NCBI GenBank assembly: GCA_047975025.1
Contig: JBKECY010000037.1
Span: forward strand, 1-64,000
DNA from: JBKECY01 sp047975025
GTDB lineage: Bacteria; Bacillota; Clostridia; Lachnospirales; Lachnospiraceae
DNA length: 64,000 nt
Direction of reading: 5' to 3'
The notes beneath the pieces were generated by a model that saw only the letters and a list, made by a program, of their open reading frames with translations, was not told where the DNA came from and ran no database searches. A program made the position numbers and the translations under genes. Positions 42,355 to 50,841 of this stretch are shown piece after piece; within the stretch, counting starts at the first letter, position 1; the number at the start of each line of letters is the position of its first letter.

Positions 42355-43746
42355 ATGCAGGATAAGGTTAGACGGTATATCACAGACCATAAATTAATCG
42401 CGAAGCATGATAAGGTGCTGGTAGGTCTTTCAGGCGGTGCTGACTCGACAGCACTGCTTCTTTTGTTGTATGAGCTGCAGGAGGCATTGAGCTTTGAAAT
42501 AGTGGCGGTTCATGTGAATCATGGTATACGGGGCGCAGAGGCGCTGCGTGATGAACAGCAGGCAGCTGCACTTTGCCAGCGGCTGCAGATTGCGTATGAA
42601 TCCGTTTATGTGGATGTGCCCAAACTTGCACAGGAAAGAAAGCTTTCGCCGGAAGAGGCGGGGCGTATCGCACGCAGAGAGATATTCGAAGAGTGTGCCG
42701 GCAGATATGGGGCAGCTAAAATCGCCCTGGCGCATCATAAAAATGATCTTGCAGAAACCATGCTCCACAATCTGGCAAGGGGGAGCGGACTGACAGGACT
42801 GATTGGAATCAGACCGGTTCATGGAGCAGTGATACATCCGCTTCTGTGTGTCGAACGCAGTGAAATCGAGGCCTATCTTACAGAGCGCGGGCAGGACTAT
42901 ATACAGGACAGCAGCAACAAGACTGATGCGTATACAAGAAATCGGATTCGCCACCATGTGGTACCGCTTCTCACACAGGAAATCAATGTACAGGCGGTTG
43001 AACACATGGCGCAGACTGCCGGAATCATGGCAGAGGTCGAACGCTATCTGCAAAAGCAGGCAGATGTCTTGTATTCTCAGTATGCGTATGCTGCACCGAA
43101 GCTTATCGAGTTCGATGAGGCCTTGTTCTCGCAAGACAAAATCATGGTACTCTATGTAGTAAGGAAAGGACTGGAGGTGCTTCAGGCACCGCAGCAGGAT
43201 CTGGGACGTGTGCATTTTGAGCAGATGATAGAGCTTGCGGCGAAAGAAAGCGGCAAGAGTATTTCTTTGCCTAATCAGCTGCGTGCGCGAAGGGGATACC
43301 GAGGAGTGATTCTGGAGTTTGTAAAGAATGAACTGCATGATTTGCGACCGCAAAGTATTACGGTACCGGGGGAATACCAATATGGGAGATTTGTGCTGAC
43401 GTTTTCGGTAGTTCCCTATCGTCGGGAGATGATTCAGCAAAAAAAGTATACGAAATGCTTCGATTATGGTAAAATAGGACTTGATTTATCAGTAAGGACC
43501 AGACAAAACGGCGATTTTCTTATTATTAATGAAACGGGGAGGCGAAAGAAGCTTGGTGATTACTTTACGGACTGTAAGGTGCCGCGCATCAGCCGGGATG
43601 GTATTCCCTTGCTGACCGCAGGCAGTGAAATTTTATGGGTCATCGGTTATAGAACGTCTGAGAACTTCCATATCACCGTACAGACAAAAGAAATATTGGT
43701 TGTAAGCTGTACTATCATTGAAGAAACAAGGAGGGCATCACGGTGA
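42355..43746 (+). CDS. tilS: tRNA(Ile)-lysidine synthetase
   Basis: A 463-residue enzyme with the N-type PP-loop VGLSGGADSTALLLLL near residue 24, HVNHGIRGAEALRDEQ, HHKNDLAETMLHNLARGSGLTGL and DSSNKTDAYTRNRIRH. A C-terminal TilS substrate-binding domain (LGDYFTDCKVPR, VIGYRTSENFHI) follows. It converts C34 to lysidine in the CAU anticodon tRNA-Ile. It overlaps hpt by GTGA. Confidence 0.95.
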   Translation: MQDKVRRYITDHKLIAKHDKVLVGLSGGADSTALLLLLYELQEALSFEIVAVHVNHGIRGAEALRDEQQAAALCQRLQIAYESVYVDVPKLAQERKLSPEEAGRIARREIFEECAGRYGAAKIALAHHKNDLAETMLHNLARGSGLTGLIGIRPVHGAVIHPLLCVERSEIEAYLTERGQDYIQDSSNKTDAYTRNRIRHHVVPLLTQEINVQAVEHMAQTAGIMAEVERYLQKQADVLYSQYAYAAPKLIEFDEALFSQDKIMVLYVVRKGLEVLQAPQQDLGRVHFEQMIELAAKESGKSISLPNQLRARRGYRGVILEFVKNELHDLRPQSITVPGEYQYGRFVLTFSVVPYRREMIQQKKYTKCFDYGKIGLDLSVRTRQNGDFLIINETGRRKKLGDYFTDCKVPRISRDGIPLLTAGSEILWVIGYRTSENFHITVQTKEILVVSCTIIEETRRASR

Positions 43747-44279
43747 GTGAGCACATAAAAGTATTAATTGAAGAGCAGAAAGTAGATGAAAAGGTCAGAG
43801 AGATTGCTGCACAGATCAGCTCTGATTATGAGGGGAAAGATGTACATATTATCTGTGTATTAAAGGGGAGTGTCTTTTTTGCCTGTGAACTGGCTAAAAG
43901 GCTTACCGTCCCGGTAACACTTGATTTTATGTCAGTATCCAGCTATGGTAATGATATTAAGTCAAGCGGTGTGGTTAAGATCATTAAGGACTTAGATGAA
44001 CCTTTAGAAGGCAAAGATGTCCTGATTGTGGAAGATATTATTGATTCAGGCAAGACGCTTCATTATCTGATTGAAATTCTGCAGAAACGAAATCCGGCCA
44101 GCATGCGTCTATGCACACTTTTGGATAAACCGCAGCAAAGAGAGAAAGAGGTGTTCGTTGATTATACCTGTTTCGAAATCCCCGATGAATTTGTTGTGGG
44201 CTATGGTTTGGATTACGGACAGAAATACCGCAATCTCCCCTATGTTGGAGTACTTGAATTAACCGGAGAGGAGAACTAA
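43743..44279 (+). CDS. hpt: Hypoxanthine phosphoribosyltransferase
   Basis: A 178-residue purine salvage enzyme. The PRPP-binding motif [14 protein letters not shown] is near residue 97, with [15 protein letters not shown] and the flexible-loop [13 protein letters not shown]. It makes IMP/GMP from hypoxanthine/guanine. GTG 43743 overlaps the tilS stop, and a GAGGAG-like site for ftsH lies at its end, the conserved tilS-hpt-ftsH order. Confidence 0.95.
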   Translation: MSEHIKVLIEEQKVDEKVREIAAQISSDYEGKDVHIICVLKGSVFFACELAKRLTVPVTLDFMSVSSYGNDIKSSGVVKIIKDLDEPLEGKDVLIVEDIIDSGKTLHYLIEILQKRNPASMRLCTLLDKPQQREKEVFVDYTCFEIPDEFVVGYGLDYGQKYRNLPYVGVLELTGEEN

Positions 44280-44280
44280 T

Positions 44281-46110
44281 TTGAATAGACAGGCGAACAG
44301 AGTAGGAATGTATGTAGCCGTTGTAGTCCTGGTGATTATCGGCTATCTATTATTAAGTGAACAGATTAATGTGTACGATGATTATACGCAGGAACAGCTT
44401 GCAACTGATTTAGCAGATGGTAATGTAAAAAGTGTTGTGATTCGTCAGAATCAGCAGGTACCGACAGGAAAGGTAACTGTCGAGCTTTCCTCTGATGAGA
44501 CCAAACAGTTCTATACGCTCGATGTAAGGGAAGTCAGAGCTCTCTGTATTGAAGAAGGCATCTCACCTTCCATACATGATGTGCCACAGAATAATGTATT
44601 TCTGACTTCGATTCTGCCGATGCTCCTAATGGTGGGCGCCATCGTATTCCTGTTCGTATTGATGAACCGACAGATGTCAGGTGGCGGAGGCAACCAGAAA
44701 ATGATGAATTTTGGTAAAAGCCGCGCTAAAATGTCGACAGATAAGGATAAAAAAATCACCTTCAAACAGGTGGCAGGTCTAGAAGAAGAAAAGGAAGATC
44801 TTGTAGAAATCGTAGATTTTCTCAAAAGTCCTGAAAAATACACATCTGTGGGAGCCAGAATTCCCAAAGGCGTATTGCTTGTGGGTCCTCCGGGAACCGG
44901 TAAGACGTTATTGGGAAAAGCGGTAGCGGGTGAAGCAGGGGTTCCTTTCTTCTCAATTTCCGGTTCTGACTTTGTGGAAATGTTCGTCGGTGTCGGTGCT
45001 TCACGTGTCAGAGACCTGTTTGAAGAAGGTAAGAAGAACGCACCATGTATCATCTTTATCGATGAAATCGATGCAGTCGCAAGACAGCGCGGTACGGGCA
45101 TGGGCGGCGGTCATGACGAGAGAGAACAGACGCTGAACCAGTTGCTGGTGGAGATGGACGGTTTTGGAATCAACGAAGGAATTATCGTTATGGCGGCCAC
45201 AAATCGCGTCGACATTCTGGATCCTGCGATTCTGCGTCCCGGACGGTTTGACAGAAAAGTGGCAGTGGGGCGCCCTGATGTAAAAGGCCGTGAGGCAATT
45301 TTGCAGGTGCATTCCAAAGAAAAACCGCTGGGTGACGATGTGGATCTGCTTCAGATCGCACAGACGACCGCCGGGTTTACCGGGGCGGATCTGGAGAATC
45401 TTCTTAACGAAGCAGCCATACTGGCGGCAAAGCATGCCAGAGCCTTTATTATGCAGGAGGATATCAAGTCCGCGTTTATCAAGGTAGGAATCGGCGCAGA
45501 GAAGAAGAGTCGTATTATTTCCGATAAGGAGAAGAGGATTACCGCATATCATGAGGCAGGGCATGCGATTTTATTCCATGTACTTCCTGATGTGGGGCCG
45601 GTCTATACAGTGTCCATCATTCCAACCGGTATCGGAGCAGCCGGCTACACTATGCCGCTTCCGGAAAATGATGATATGTTCAACAGCAGAGGTAAAATGC
45701 TGCAGGATATTACAGTGGCGCTCGGAGGCCGCGTGGCGGAAGAAATCGTATTCAATGATATTACGACAGGCGCTTCCAGCGATATCAAGCAGGCAACTTC
45801 CGTAGCCAAATCCATGGTGACCAGATATGGTATGTCTGAACAGATCGGACTGATTACATATGGTAATGATGACGACGAAGTATTTATTGGGCGGGATTTG
45901 GCACATACGCGTGGATATAGTGAAAATGTGGCCATGATGATCGATCAGGAGATCAAAGGAATCATCGACATGTGCTACAAGCGTGCGAAAGACATTATTA
46001 CGGAGCATTTTACAGTACTTGAAAAATGTGCGCAGTTACTTCTTGAAAAAGAAAAGATAACCCGGGATGAATTTGAGGGGCTGTTCGAAGAAACCTCTCT
46101 GAACGCGTAA
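44281..46110 (+). CDS. ftsH: ATP-dependent zinc metalloprotease FtsH
   Basis: A 609-residue membrane protease. Two transmembrane helices (about 8-25 and 110-130) flank a periplasm-side domain. The AAA domain has Walker [14 protein letters not shown], Walker [12 protein letters not shown] and the RPGRFDR second-region motif; the protease domain has [10 protein letters not shown] with zinc ligands. It degrades unassembled membrane proteins and regulators. The start is TTG 44281, one base after the hpt stop, with GGAGAGGAG upstream. Confidence 0.96.
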   Translation: MNRQANRVGMYVAVVVLVIIGYLLLSEQINVYDDYTQEQLATDLADGNVKSVVIRQNQQVPTGKVTVELSSDETKQFYTLDVREVRALCIEEGISPSIHDVPQNNVFLTSILPMLLMVGAIVFLFVLMNRQMSGGGGNQKMMNFGKSRAKMSTDKDKKITFKQVAGLEEEKEDLVEIVDFLKSPEKYTSVGARIPKGVLLVGPPGTGKTLLGKAVAGEAGVPFFSISGSDFVEMFVGVGASRVRDLFEEGKKNAPCIIFIDEIDAVARQRGTGMGGGHDEREQTLNQLLVEMDGFGINEGIIVMAATNRVDILDPAILRPGRFDRKVAVGRPDVKGREAILQVHSKEKPLGDDVDLLQIAQTTAGFTGADLENLLNEAAILAAKHARAFIMQEDIKSAFIKVGIGAEKKSRIISDKEKRITAYHEAGHAILFHVLPDVGPVYTVSIIPTGIGAAGYTMPLPENDDMFNSRGKMLQDITVALGGRVAEEIVFNDITTGASSDIKQATSVAKSMVTRYGMSEQIGLITYGNDDDEVFIGRDLAHTRGYSENVAMMIDQEIKGIIDMCYKRAKDIITEHFTVLEKCAQLLLEKEKITRDEFEGLFEETSLNA

Positions 46111-46143
46111 GTTAGATCGCTTTTGGAGGCAAAGGAGAAAACA

Positions 46144-48255
46144 GTGCAGTGCGATAATATTTTTAAGAAAAAAAGAGTACAGGATTATATTTTAGGCCTG
46201 CGGCCGGTATTTAGTAAGGAAGCGACGTTTTCCGACGAATCTCCTTATTACCGGTTTCCGCAGGAGCCCAAGGCCGGAGATCCCATCACCGTTCGGTTCA
46301 GGAGCAAGAAGAACAATGTGGACGCTGTATTTCTGGTGATGGATACACAACGGATACAGATGCAGGTGGATAAGTGGGCGAATGGGTTCGCGTATTATGC
46401 TGCTCAATTTACGTTGCCGCAAAAAAGTGTGCATTATTACTTTGAGCTGCGAATTTCCAATTTTATCGGATACTATAACAAGAAAGGTTTTTCTTACACC
46501 ATTCACCGCGAACTGGATTTTGTCGTGACTCCTGACTTTACTACACCGGCCTGGGCGCAGGGTGCGGTTATGTATCAGATATTTGTTGACCGTTTCTGTA
46601 ATGGAGACAAATCGAACGATGTACAGACGAACGAATACAACTATCTTGAGCGCCCCAGTGTCGGGGTCAGCGAATGGGATGCGCTGCCGGAGAAGATGGA
46701 TGTCAATCGTTTCTATGGCGGAGACTTACAGGGCGTGATCAACAAACTGGACTATCTGGAAGGCTTGGGAATTGACGCAATCTATCTTAACCCTATTTTT
46801 GTATCTCCAAGCAATCACAAATATGATTGTCAGGATTATGACTATGTAGACCCACATTTTGGTGTGATTGCAGAGGATGGCGGTGAGTTGCTGCCGGAGG
46901 GAGAGCAGGATAACAAGAAAGCTACGAAGTACATCAAACGGACGACGGACTGGAAGAACTTAGAAGCAAGCAATGCCCTTTTCTGTAAATTGACACAGGA
47001 GGCGCATCAACGCGGAATCAAGGTGATTCTTGACGGCGTCTTTAATCATTGCGGCTCTTTTAATAAATGGCTGGATAAAGAGTGCATCTATGAAGGACAG
47101 CCCGGCTATGAGAGCGGTGCATATGTGGCAGAAGACAGCCCGTATCATACCTTCTTTCAATTCAGCGACCAGAGCGCATGGCCGTATAACGCAAGCTACG
47201 ACGGCTGGTGGACGCACAGCACGCTTCCCAAGCTGAATTATGAAAAATCCCCCAAGCTGTACGAATATGTCCTCGCTGTGGCGCAAAAATGGGTCTCACC
47301 GCCCTATAATGCGGATGGATGGCGTCTTGATGTGGCGGCGGATCTGGGATACAGCAGTTCTTTTAACCATGATTTTTGGAAACGATTCCGAAAAGCGGTC
47401 AAAAAAGCCAACCCTGAAGCCATCATCATTGCCGAGCATTATGGCGATCCGCAAAGCTGGCTGCAGGGAGACGAGTGGGATACCATCATGAACTACGATG
47501 CTTTTATGGAGCCTGTTACCTGGTTTTTGACCGGTATGGAAAAGCACAGCGATGATTATCAGGAAGGCATGTATGGCAACAGTACGGCCTTTTGTGATGC
47601 GATGCGTGAGAACAATGCGAAATTTCAGTCTCCATCGCTGTATACTGCCATGAACGAGCTTTCAAATCATGACCATTCCAGGTTCTTAACGAGGACAAAT
47701 CACAAGATTGGGCGTTTGGACAGCCTGGGCAGTGCAGCGGCTTCTGATGCGGTTAATCCGGCCGTATTTCGTGAGGCTGTGGTTATGCAGATGACCTGGA
47801 CGGGAGCACCTACGATATATTACGGTGATGAAGCCGGATTATGTGGATTTACGGATCCGGATAACAGACGGACGTATCCCTGGGGGCAGGAAGATCAGGA
47901 AATGATCCGATTCCATCAGGTGATGATTGCGCTGCATAAGAAATATGAAATCTTAAAGCATGGTTCATTAAAAATGATTTTCACCTCTTATCAGGGTCTG
48001 GCTTTTGCAAGGTTCTCAGATGAAGAGCAGATGATAATAGCTATAAATAATAGTGGGGAAAGCCAGCATATGGATATACCTGTCTGGGAAGCAGGGATGT
48101 CACGTGTCAAGGAGCTGGAGCTTACCCAGATCATGCTGACGGATCATGAAGGATTTAGTACGCAGGAACAGCATTACGATGCGCCGGCAGGCATCCTGGA
48201 ATTGGATCTGCCGCCGTATAGTGCCATCGTGCTGCATCATAGAAATAAAATATAA
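46144..48255 (+). CDS. GH13 alpha-glucan hydrolase (neopullulanase/cyclomaltodextrinase type)
   Basis: A 703-residue enzyme. An N-terminal CBM34-like domain (about 25-125, FRSKKNNVDAVFLVMD) precedes the barrel, which has the four conserved GH13 regions: DGVFNHCG, GWRLDVAADLG with the nucleophile Asp, IIAEHYGD with the acid Glu, and LSNHDHSRF. There is no signal peptide, so it is cytoplasmic and likely cleaves imported maltodextrins. GTG 46144 has AAAGGAG at 46131-46137; the TTG 21 bases upstream lies before that site and is rejected. The terminator follows. Confidence 0.9.
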   Translation: MQCDNIFKKKRVQDYILGLRPVFSKEATFSDESPYYRFPQEPKAGDPITVRFRSKKNNVDAVFLVMDTQRIQMQVDKWANGFAYYAAQFTLPQKSVHYYFELRISNFIGYYNKKGFSYTIHRELDFVVTPDFTTPAWAQGAVMYQIFVDRFCNGDKSNDVQTNEYNYLERPSVGVSEWDALPEKMDVNRFYGGDLQGVINKLDYLEGLGIDAIYLNPIFVSPSNHKYDCQDYDYVDPHFGVIAEDGGELLPEGEQDNKKATKYIKRTTDWKNLEASNALFCKLTQEAHQRGIKVILDGVFNHCGSFNKWLDKECIYEGQPGYESGAYVAEDSPYHTFFQFSDQSAWPYNASYDGWWTHSTLPKLNYEKSPKLYEYVLAVAQKWVSPPYNADGWRLDVAADLGYSSSFNHDFWKRFRKAVKKANPEAIIIAEHYGDPQSWLQGDEWDTIMNYDAFMEPVTWFLTGMEKHSDDYQEGMYGNSTAFCDAMRENNAKFQSPSLYTAMNELSNHDHSRFLTRTNHKIGRLDSLGSAAASDAVNPAVFREAVVMQMTWTGAPTIYYGDEAGLCGFTDPDNRRTYPWGQEDQEMIRFHQVMIALHKKYEILKHGSLKMIFTSYQGLAFARFSDEEQMIIAINNSGESQHMDIPVWEAGMSRVKELELTQIMLTDHEGFSTQEQHYDAPAGILELDLPPYSAIVLHHRNKI

Positions 48256-48267
48256 GCTTTCAAAATC

Positions 48268-48310
48268 GGGCACTGCTTGTGTGGAATTTAATTTCGCTCA
48301 AACAGTGCCC
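48268..48310. terminator. Inverted repeat between the GH13 gene and the convergent DUF2798 gene
   Basis: GGGCACTG (48268-48275) / CAGTGCCC (48303-48310), perfect 8-bp arms with a 27-nt loop. It overlaps the 3' end of the convergent gene. It lacks a strong T-run, so its strength is uncertain. Confidence 0.55.
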
Positions 48311-48746
48311 TGCTTAGTAAGCGGACGAATGGTCCGACGAAGAAAATCTGTAAAAAGAATGCCATAGGGAAATTTAAGGCAGTTGTCTGCAGCCAGACAG
48401 CAACAACCTCTGCACCAGCATGTTTATACAGGAGCGTTGCGACCAGACTCATTGTAGGGCACATGATGCAGACAATCATGGAAGAAATGACCAGTATAAT
48501 CACAATTTGACGATCCTCTGGGCGCACAATTCGAAATGCCAGATAGTGTGCGATTTTATCGACTACAAACATTTCCAGAACGAAGGCAATAGGAGCCATA
48601 ATCACTAATTCACTAAATGCCTTTAAAAAGACCTGTGTGGTCATTCCTCCGATATTTAGAGAAATATTGTAGCAAATAATGACATAGACCATAAGAATTG
48701 CCATAATGGCGGTAAAGACAAAATTTTGAAACTTAGTTTTGGGCAT
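48288..48746 (-). CDS. DUF2798 membrane protein
   Basis: A 152-residue protein with four transmembrane helices arranged as two similar halves. Features are FVFTAIMAILMVYVIICYN, then FVLEMFVVDKIAHYLAFRIVRP and a second half MCPTMSLVATLLYKHAG with FPMAFFLQIFFVGPFVRLL. This matches the DUF2798 tandem repeat. The function is not known. ATG 48746 follows AAAAGGAGAT; the further upstream start has no site. Confidence 0.85.
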   Translation of the reverse strand: MPKTKFQNFVFTAIMAILMVYVIICYNISLNIGGMTTQVFLKAFSELVIMAPIAFVLEMFVVDKIAHYLAFRIVRPEDRQIVIILVISSMIVCIMCPTMSLVATLLYKHAGAEVVAVWLQTTALNFPMAFFLQIFFVGPFVRLLSRALFERN

Positions 48747-48911
48747 AAAAAAATCTCCTTTTATAATTAAACTTACACAAACCGCGTGTTGTTCGTTAAT
48801 CATTCAGGAGAATGTACGTTTCCAATTCGACCATTAGTAGTATCAAATTGAATTTTACGACATTGGTCAAGGATTGTCAATGCCCGGTGGTGAAACATGC
48901 AAATTTTTATG

Positions 48912-48954
48912 CCAAAAGAAGCAAGTGCACCAACATGACACTTGCTTCTTTTGG
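48912..48954. terminator. Terminator after the holin gene
   Basis: Perfect 16-bp inverted repeat CCAAAAGAAGCAAGTG (48912-48927) / CACTTGCTTCTTTTGG (48939-48954) with an 11-nt loop. The flanking T-runs within the arms suit minus-strand termination after the holin. Confidence 0.8.
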
Positions 48955-48962
48955 CAATACAC

Positions 48963-49166
48963 TTACTCTTTTACCTCGGGCAGTCCCGCCAGGCTTGTCA
49001 GTAGCGACAGAAGCCCGGCAAGCAGGCTGGCGGATACGACAACCTTCCAGTCTACGGCGGAAATTATGACGGCAGTTCCAATCATTGCGATTGCAGTTTG
49101 TGCGATTGTTTTGACTGCTCTGGTAGCGGCTGCTTCCCACCAGACGGTATTTGTTAATCTTCGCAT
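48963..49166 (-). CDS. r1t-type phage holin, solitary
   Basis: A 67-residue protein with two hydrophobic helices: WWEAAATRAVKTIAQTAIAM then DWKVVVSASLLAGLLSLLTSLAGLP. This is the pattern of the lactococcal phage r1t holin family. Holins form membrane pores that release endolysin. Here no endolysin or other phage gene is adjacent, and the gene has its own GGGAGGGG ribosome binding site (ATG 49166) and terminator. It may be a phage remnant or a domesticated secretion/lysis factor. Confidence 0.85.
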   Translation of the reverse strand: MRRLTNTVWWEAAATRAVKTIAQTAIAMIGTAVIISAVDWKVVVSASLLAGLLSLLTSLAGLPEVKE

Positions 49167-49334
49167 AGTATCCCCTCCCATAGTTATTCATAGTTTACGT
49201 GCTCTTTATATGAATATTATAGCAGATAGGAGTGAGTGAGTGTGTGCGTTTTATCCGATTGGTTCATGTCTAAAATGCATATTTAGTTGCGGAGTAATTA
49301 TGGTTGAACAATGAAAAACACTATTTTATGGTTT

Positions 49335-50015
49335 CTACTTACAGACTATTATATTAAGTAAATCCTGTGGGAGTTCTGGTTTTAAATCCTGATAGGCCAA
49401 GCCTTTTTTTATTGCATATACTAAGGTATAAGGCATTTTGACTTGTGCATTCTTTTCAAAAACCAGAGAAATACGGTAGGGTTCAGTTATATAATCTGAT
49501 CCCTGGCATAGCATTGTTGTGGTTGGAAATAAAATGTTATGATAATCGCACGATGAGTTACTAAAGCCCAAAAGTCCATCGGTATAAATTAGACCAACCT
49601 GGAATTTATTATATTGGGTGATGGTATCCTTTTGTCCAATACGATAAATCGAACAATTATGGTAGTTTAAAAGAGAGGGGAGTACTGATAACTTTTGACT
49701 GACAGTTTTTTTGTTATGAGTAAATTGAACTAAGTATTCTTCGTCTAAGTTGTTGTCTAAACAGCGCTCAAAAAAAGCAGATTTACTAGTACTATTTCTG
49801 GTATTGATATTAAACCCCGTTAAATGAGCAAAAGAACTTTTACGAAACGAAACAATATGATGTTTATATTCTTGGAGTGTGGGAATAAAATAGACGAATA
49901 AAATGTCCTTATCAACATAATTATTATAGATTACTGCAGATTTTGTAAGTTGTATGATTATTTCTTCATAGGAATAAACTTTTTTACCTGAACGAATTTG
50001 AGAAATATTAGTCAT
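49335..50015 (-). CDS. PBECR4-like putative nuclease downstream of a structured RNA
   Basis: A 226-residue AT-rich gene. The stretch FRKSSFAHLTGFN, SAFFERCLDNNL and KLSVLPSLLNY resembles the PBECR4 domain (phage Barnase-EndoU-ColicinE5/D-RelE-like nuclease), though this rests on remembered pattern and no alignment was run. Later parts (FQVGLIYTDGLLGF, PYRISLVFEKN) fit the same fold. The start could be ATG 50015 (TTGGAAAT before it) or ATG 50030, directly after the terminator T-run; neither has a strong ribosome binding site. Its expression seems to depend on read-through of the upstream RNA terminator. If it is a nuclease, it may be a toxin or phage-derived effector. Confidence 0.55.
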   Translation of the reverse strand: MTNISQIRSGKKVYSYEEIIIQLTKSAVIYNNYVDKDILFVYFIPTLQEYKHHIVSFRKSSFAHLTGFNINTRNSTSKSAFFERCLDNNLDEEYLVQFTHNKKTVSQKLSVLPSLLNYHNCSIYRIGQKDTITQYNKFQVGLIYTDGLLGFSNSSCDYHNILFPTTTMLCQGSDYITEPYRISLVFEKNAQVKMPYTLVYAIKKGLAYQDLKPELPQDLLNIIVCK

Positions 50016-50030
50016 ATGATTTCCAATCAT

Positions 50031-50060
50031 TAAAAAAGTCCCAACCAAAAAGTTGAGACT
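50031..50060 (-). terminator. Intrinsic terminator between structured RNA and the nuclease-like gene
   Basis: On the minus strand AGTCTCAAC (50060-50052), loop TTTTT, then GTTGGGACT with one T-G pair (50045-50037) and a T-run. It ends 1-2 bases before the first possible start of the downstream gene. TCAACT in the 5' arm is complementary to AGTTGA found twice in the upstream RNA, so an antiterminator is possible. Confidence 0.8.
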
Positions 50061-50274
50061 CTTGAATAATCTATTTCGCTAATTTTTAAGTTGCCTGTCA
50101 ACTGGATGTAACATGTTGGGTCAACTCCAACGGCAGTACAGGTTTTTAGGTTGTTAGCGCAACCGAGGAAGCTCCTTATCCTCATAGGAAGTGATTCATT
50201 ATTAACCACCCGGCTCCTATATTCAAGACCAAAAGTCTTAATATACATAAAATACAAGTAATATTTTTATTGGT
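50031..50274 (-). ncRNA. Structured RNA of unknown class with predicted pseudoknot
   Basis: A strong promoter and a terminator bound a roughly 240-nt transcript with dense pairing. Hairpin GGTTG-CGCTAA-CAACC uses plus positions 50149-50164. Its six-base loop (50154-50159) is perfectly complementary to TTAGCG (plus 50077-50082), giving a pseudoknot. A stem CCTGT (plus 50142-50138) / ACAGG (50098-50094) encloses hairpin GTTGG/CCAAC. A 5' hairpin AAGAC/GTCTT is at 50225-50239. The long open frame through it is judged incidental. It may be a riboregulator, a type III antitoxin-like RNA or a known class such as raiA; the class is undetermined. Confidence 0.65.
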
Positions 50275-50280
50275 AACTTA

Positions 50281-50308
50281 ATTATAACAAATCATATTGA
50301 CATGTCAA
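50281..50308 (-). promoter_or_regulatory. Promoter of the structured RNA, with palindromic -35
   Basis: On the minus strand TTGACA (50308-50303), 16-bp spacer, TATAAT (50286-50281). The -35 is part of the 12-bp palindrome TTGACATGTCAA (50297-50308), which could bind a dimeric regulator. Confidence 0.75.
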
Positions 50309-50632
50309 GAGACTGCCCAATATTTAATTGTTTGTTTTGCCAGAGATAGGTTTTCTTTAATGAAAAATTTAGAAATGTATCAAATCAACAATTGCTTACT
50401 GGGTGAACTACATTAAATGCTAATGTTTTGTTTTCCCTGCTCAATTCTCGCAATATATGATTTATATGATGACTTATAAGATGTCCAAACTGCATTTCAT
50501 GGGATCCAGACCATTGCCTCTTTTTTCGCATCCAAAGAATGGAATCAAGAAAAGAGACTCTTAAAAGCGGCAGGACATGGGGAAACTAGAGTATGAGATA
50601 GTAGAATATACTAGGAGCAGATTCAAAAAGAC
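50309..50632. other. AT-rich intergenic stretch, no gene recognised
   Basis: Between the structured-RNA promoter and the tRNA-Gly terminator I see no ribosome binding site with a credible frame, no repeat of the tRNA end and no transposase remains that I can name. A short frame from 50578 (about 38 codons) overlaps the tRNA terminator and end and is not believable. Confidence 0.5.
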
Positions 50633-50679
50633 AAAAGAAAACCCCCAAACCACTGAAAGTTCAATGAATTTAGGGTGTT
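50633..50679 (-). terminator. Terminator after tRNA-Gly
   Basis: On the minus strand an ACCCTAAA arm (50676-50669) pairs with TTTGGGGGT (50649-50641, one T-G pair), followed by TTTTCTTTT. Confidence 0.55.
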
Positions 50680-50686
50680 CAAGAAA

Positions 50687-50759
50687 AGCGTGAGACGGGA
50701 TTCGAACCCGCGACCCCAACCTTGGCAAGGTTGTACTCTACCAACTGAGCCACTCACGC
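50687..50759 (-). tRNA. tRNA-Gly (anticodon GCC)
   Basis: A full cloverleaf on the minus strand: acceptor GCGTGAG (50759-50753) with CTCACGC (50694-50688), D-arm GCTCAGTTGGTAGAGT, anticodon stem CAACC/GGTTG around loop TTGCCAA (anticodon GCC), T-arm GCGGGTTCGAATCCCGT and discriminator U at 50687. CCA is not encoded. The strong promoter lies just upstream. Confidence 0.96.
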
Positions 50760-50788
50760 ATGCGCTCTTTAACTTAGCGACATGTGAT

Positions 50789-50817
50789 ACTATACTACAT
50801 TTTCAGAGTGATGTCAA
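50789..50817 (-). promoter_or_regulatory. Promoter of tRNA-Gly
   Basis: On the minus strand TTGACA (50817-50812), 17 bp, TATAGT (50794-50789), about 30 bases upstream of the tRNA 5' end. Confidence 0.85.
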
Positions 50818-50841
50818 TTACTAAAATTAAATTTTTTGCTT

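Noticed and set aside
42430..43440. 336-codon open frame antisense to tilS
   Set aside because: Same reasoning: the plus strand encodes a clear TilS, and the antisense translation has no recognisable domain.
50030..50257. 75-codon frame on the minus strand through the structured RNA
   Set aside because: It has no ribosome binding site, coincides with dense RNA pairing and ends in the terminator; judged an incidental open frame.
49335..50308. Classical ToxIN-type system
   Set aside because: No tandem repeats of about 35 nt are seen in the RNA and the protein does not show a ToxN-like pattern, so only the order of parts is shared.
48288..50690. Duplicated tRNA-Gly 3' end as an attachment site
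   Set aside because: I looked for the T-arm and acceptor sequence elsewhere in the pocket and did not find it.
50578..50694. Short frame before tRNA-Gly
   Set aside because: About 38 codons, no ribosome binding site, and it overlaps the tRNA terminator and acceptor end.
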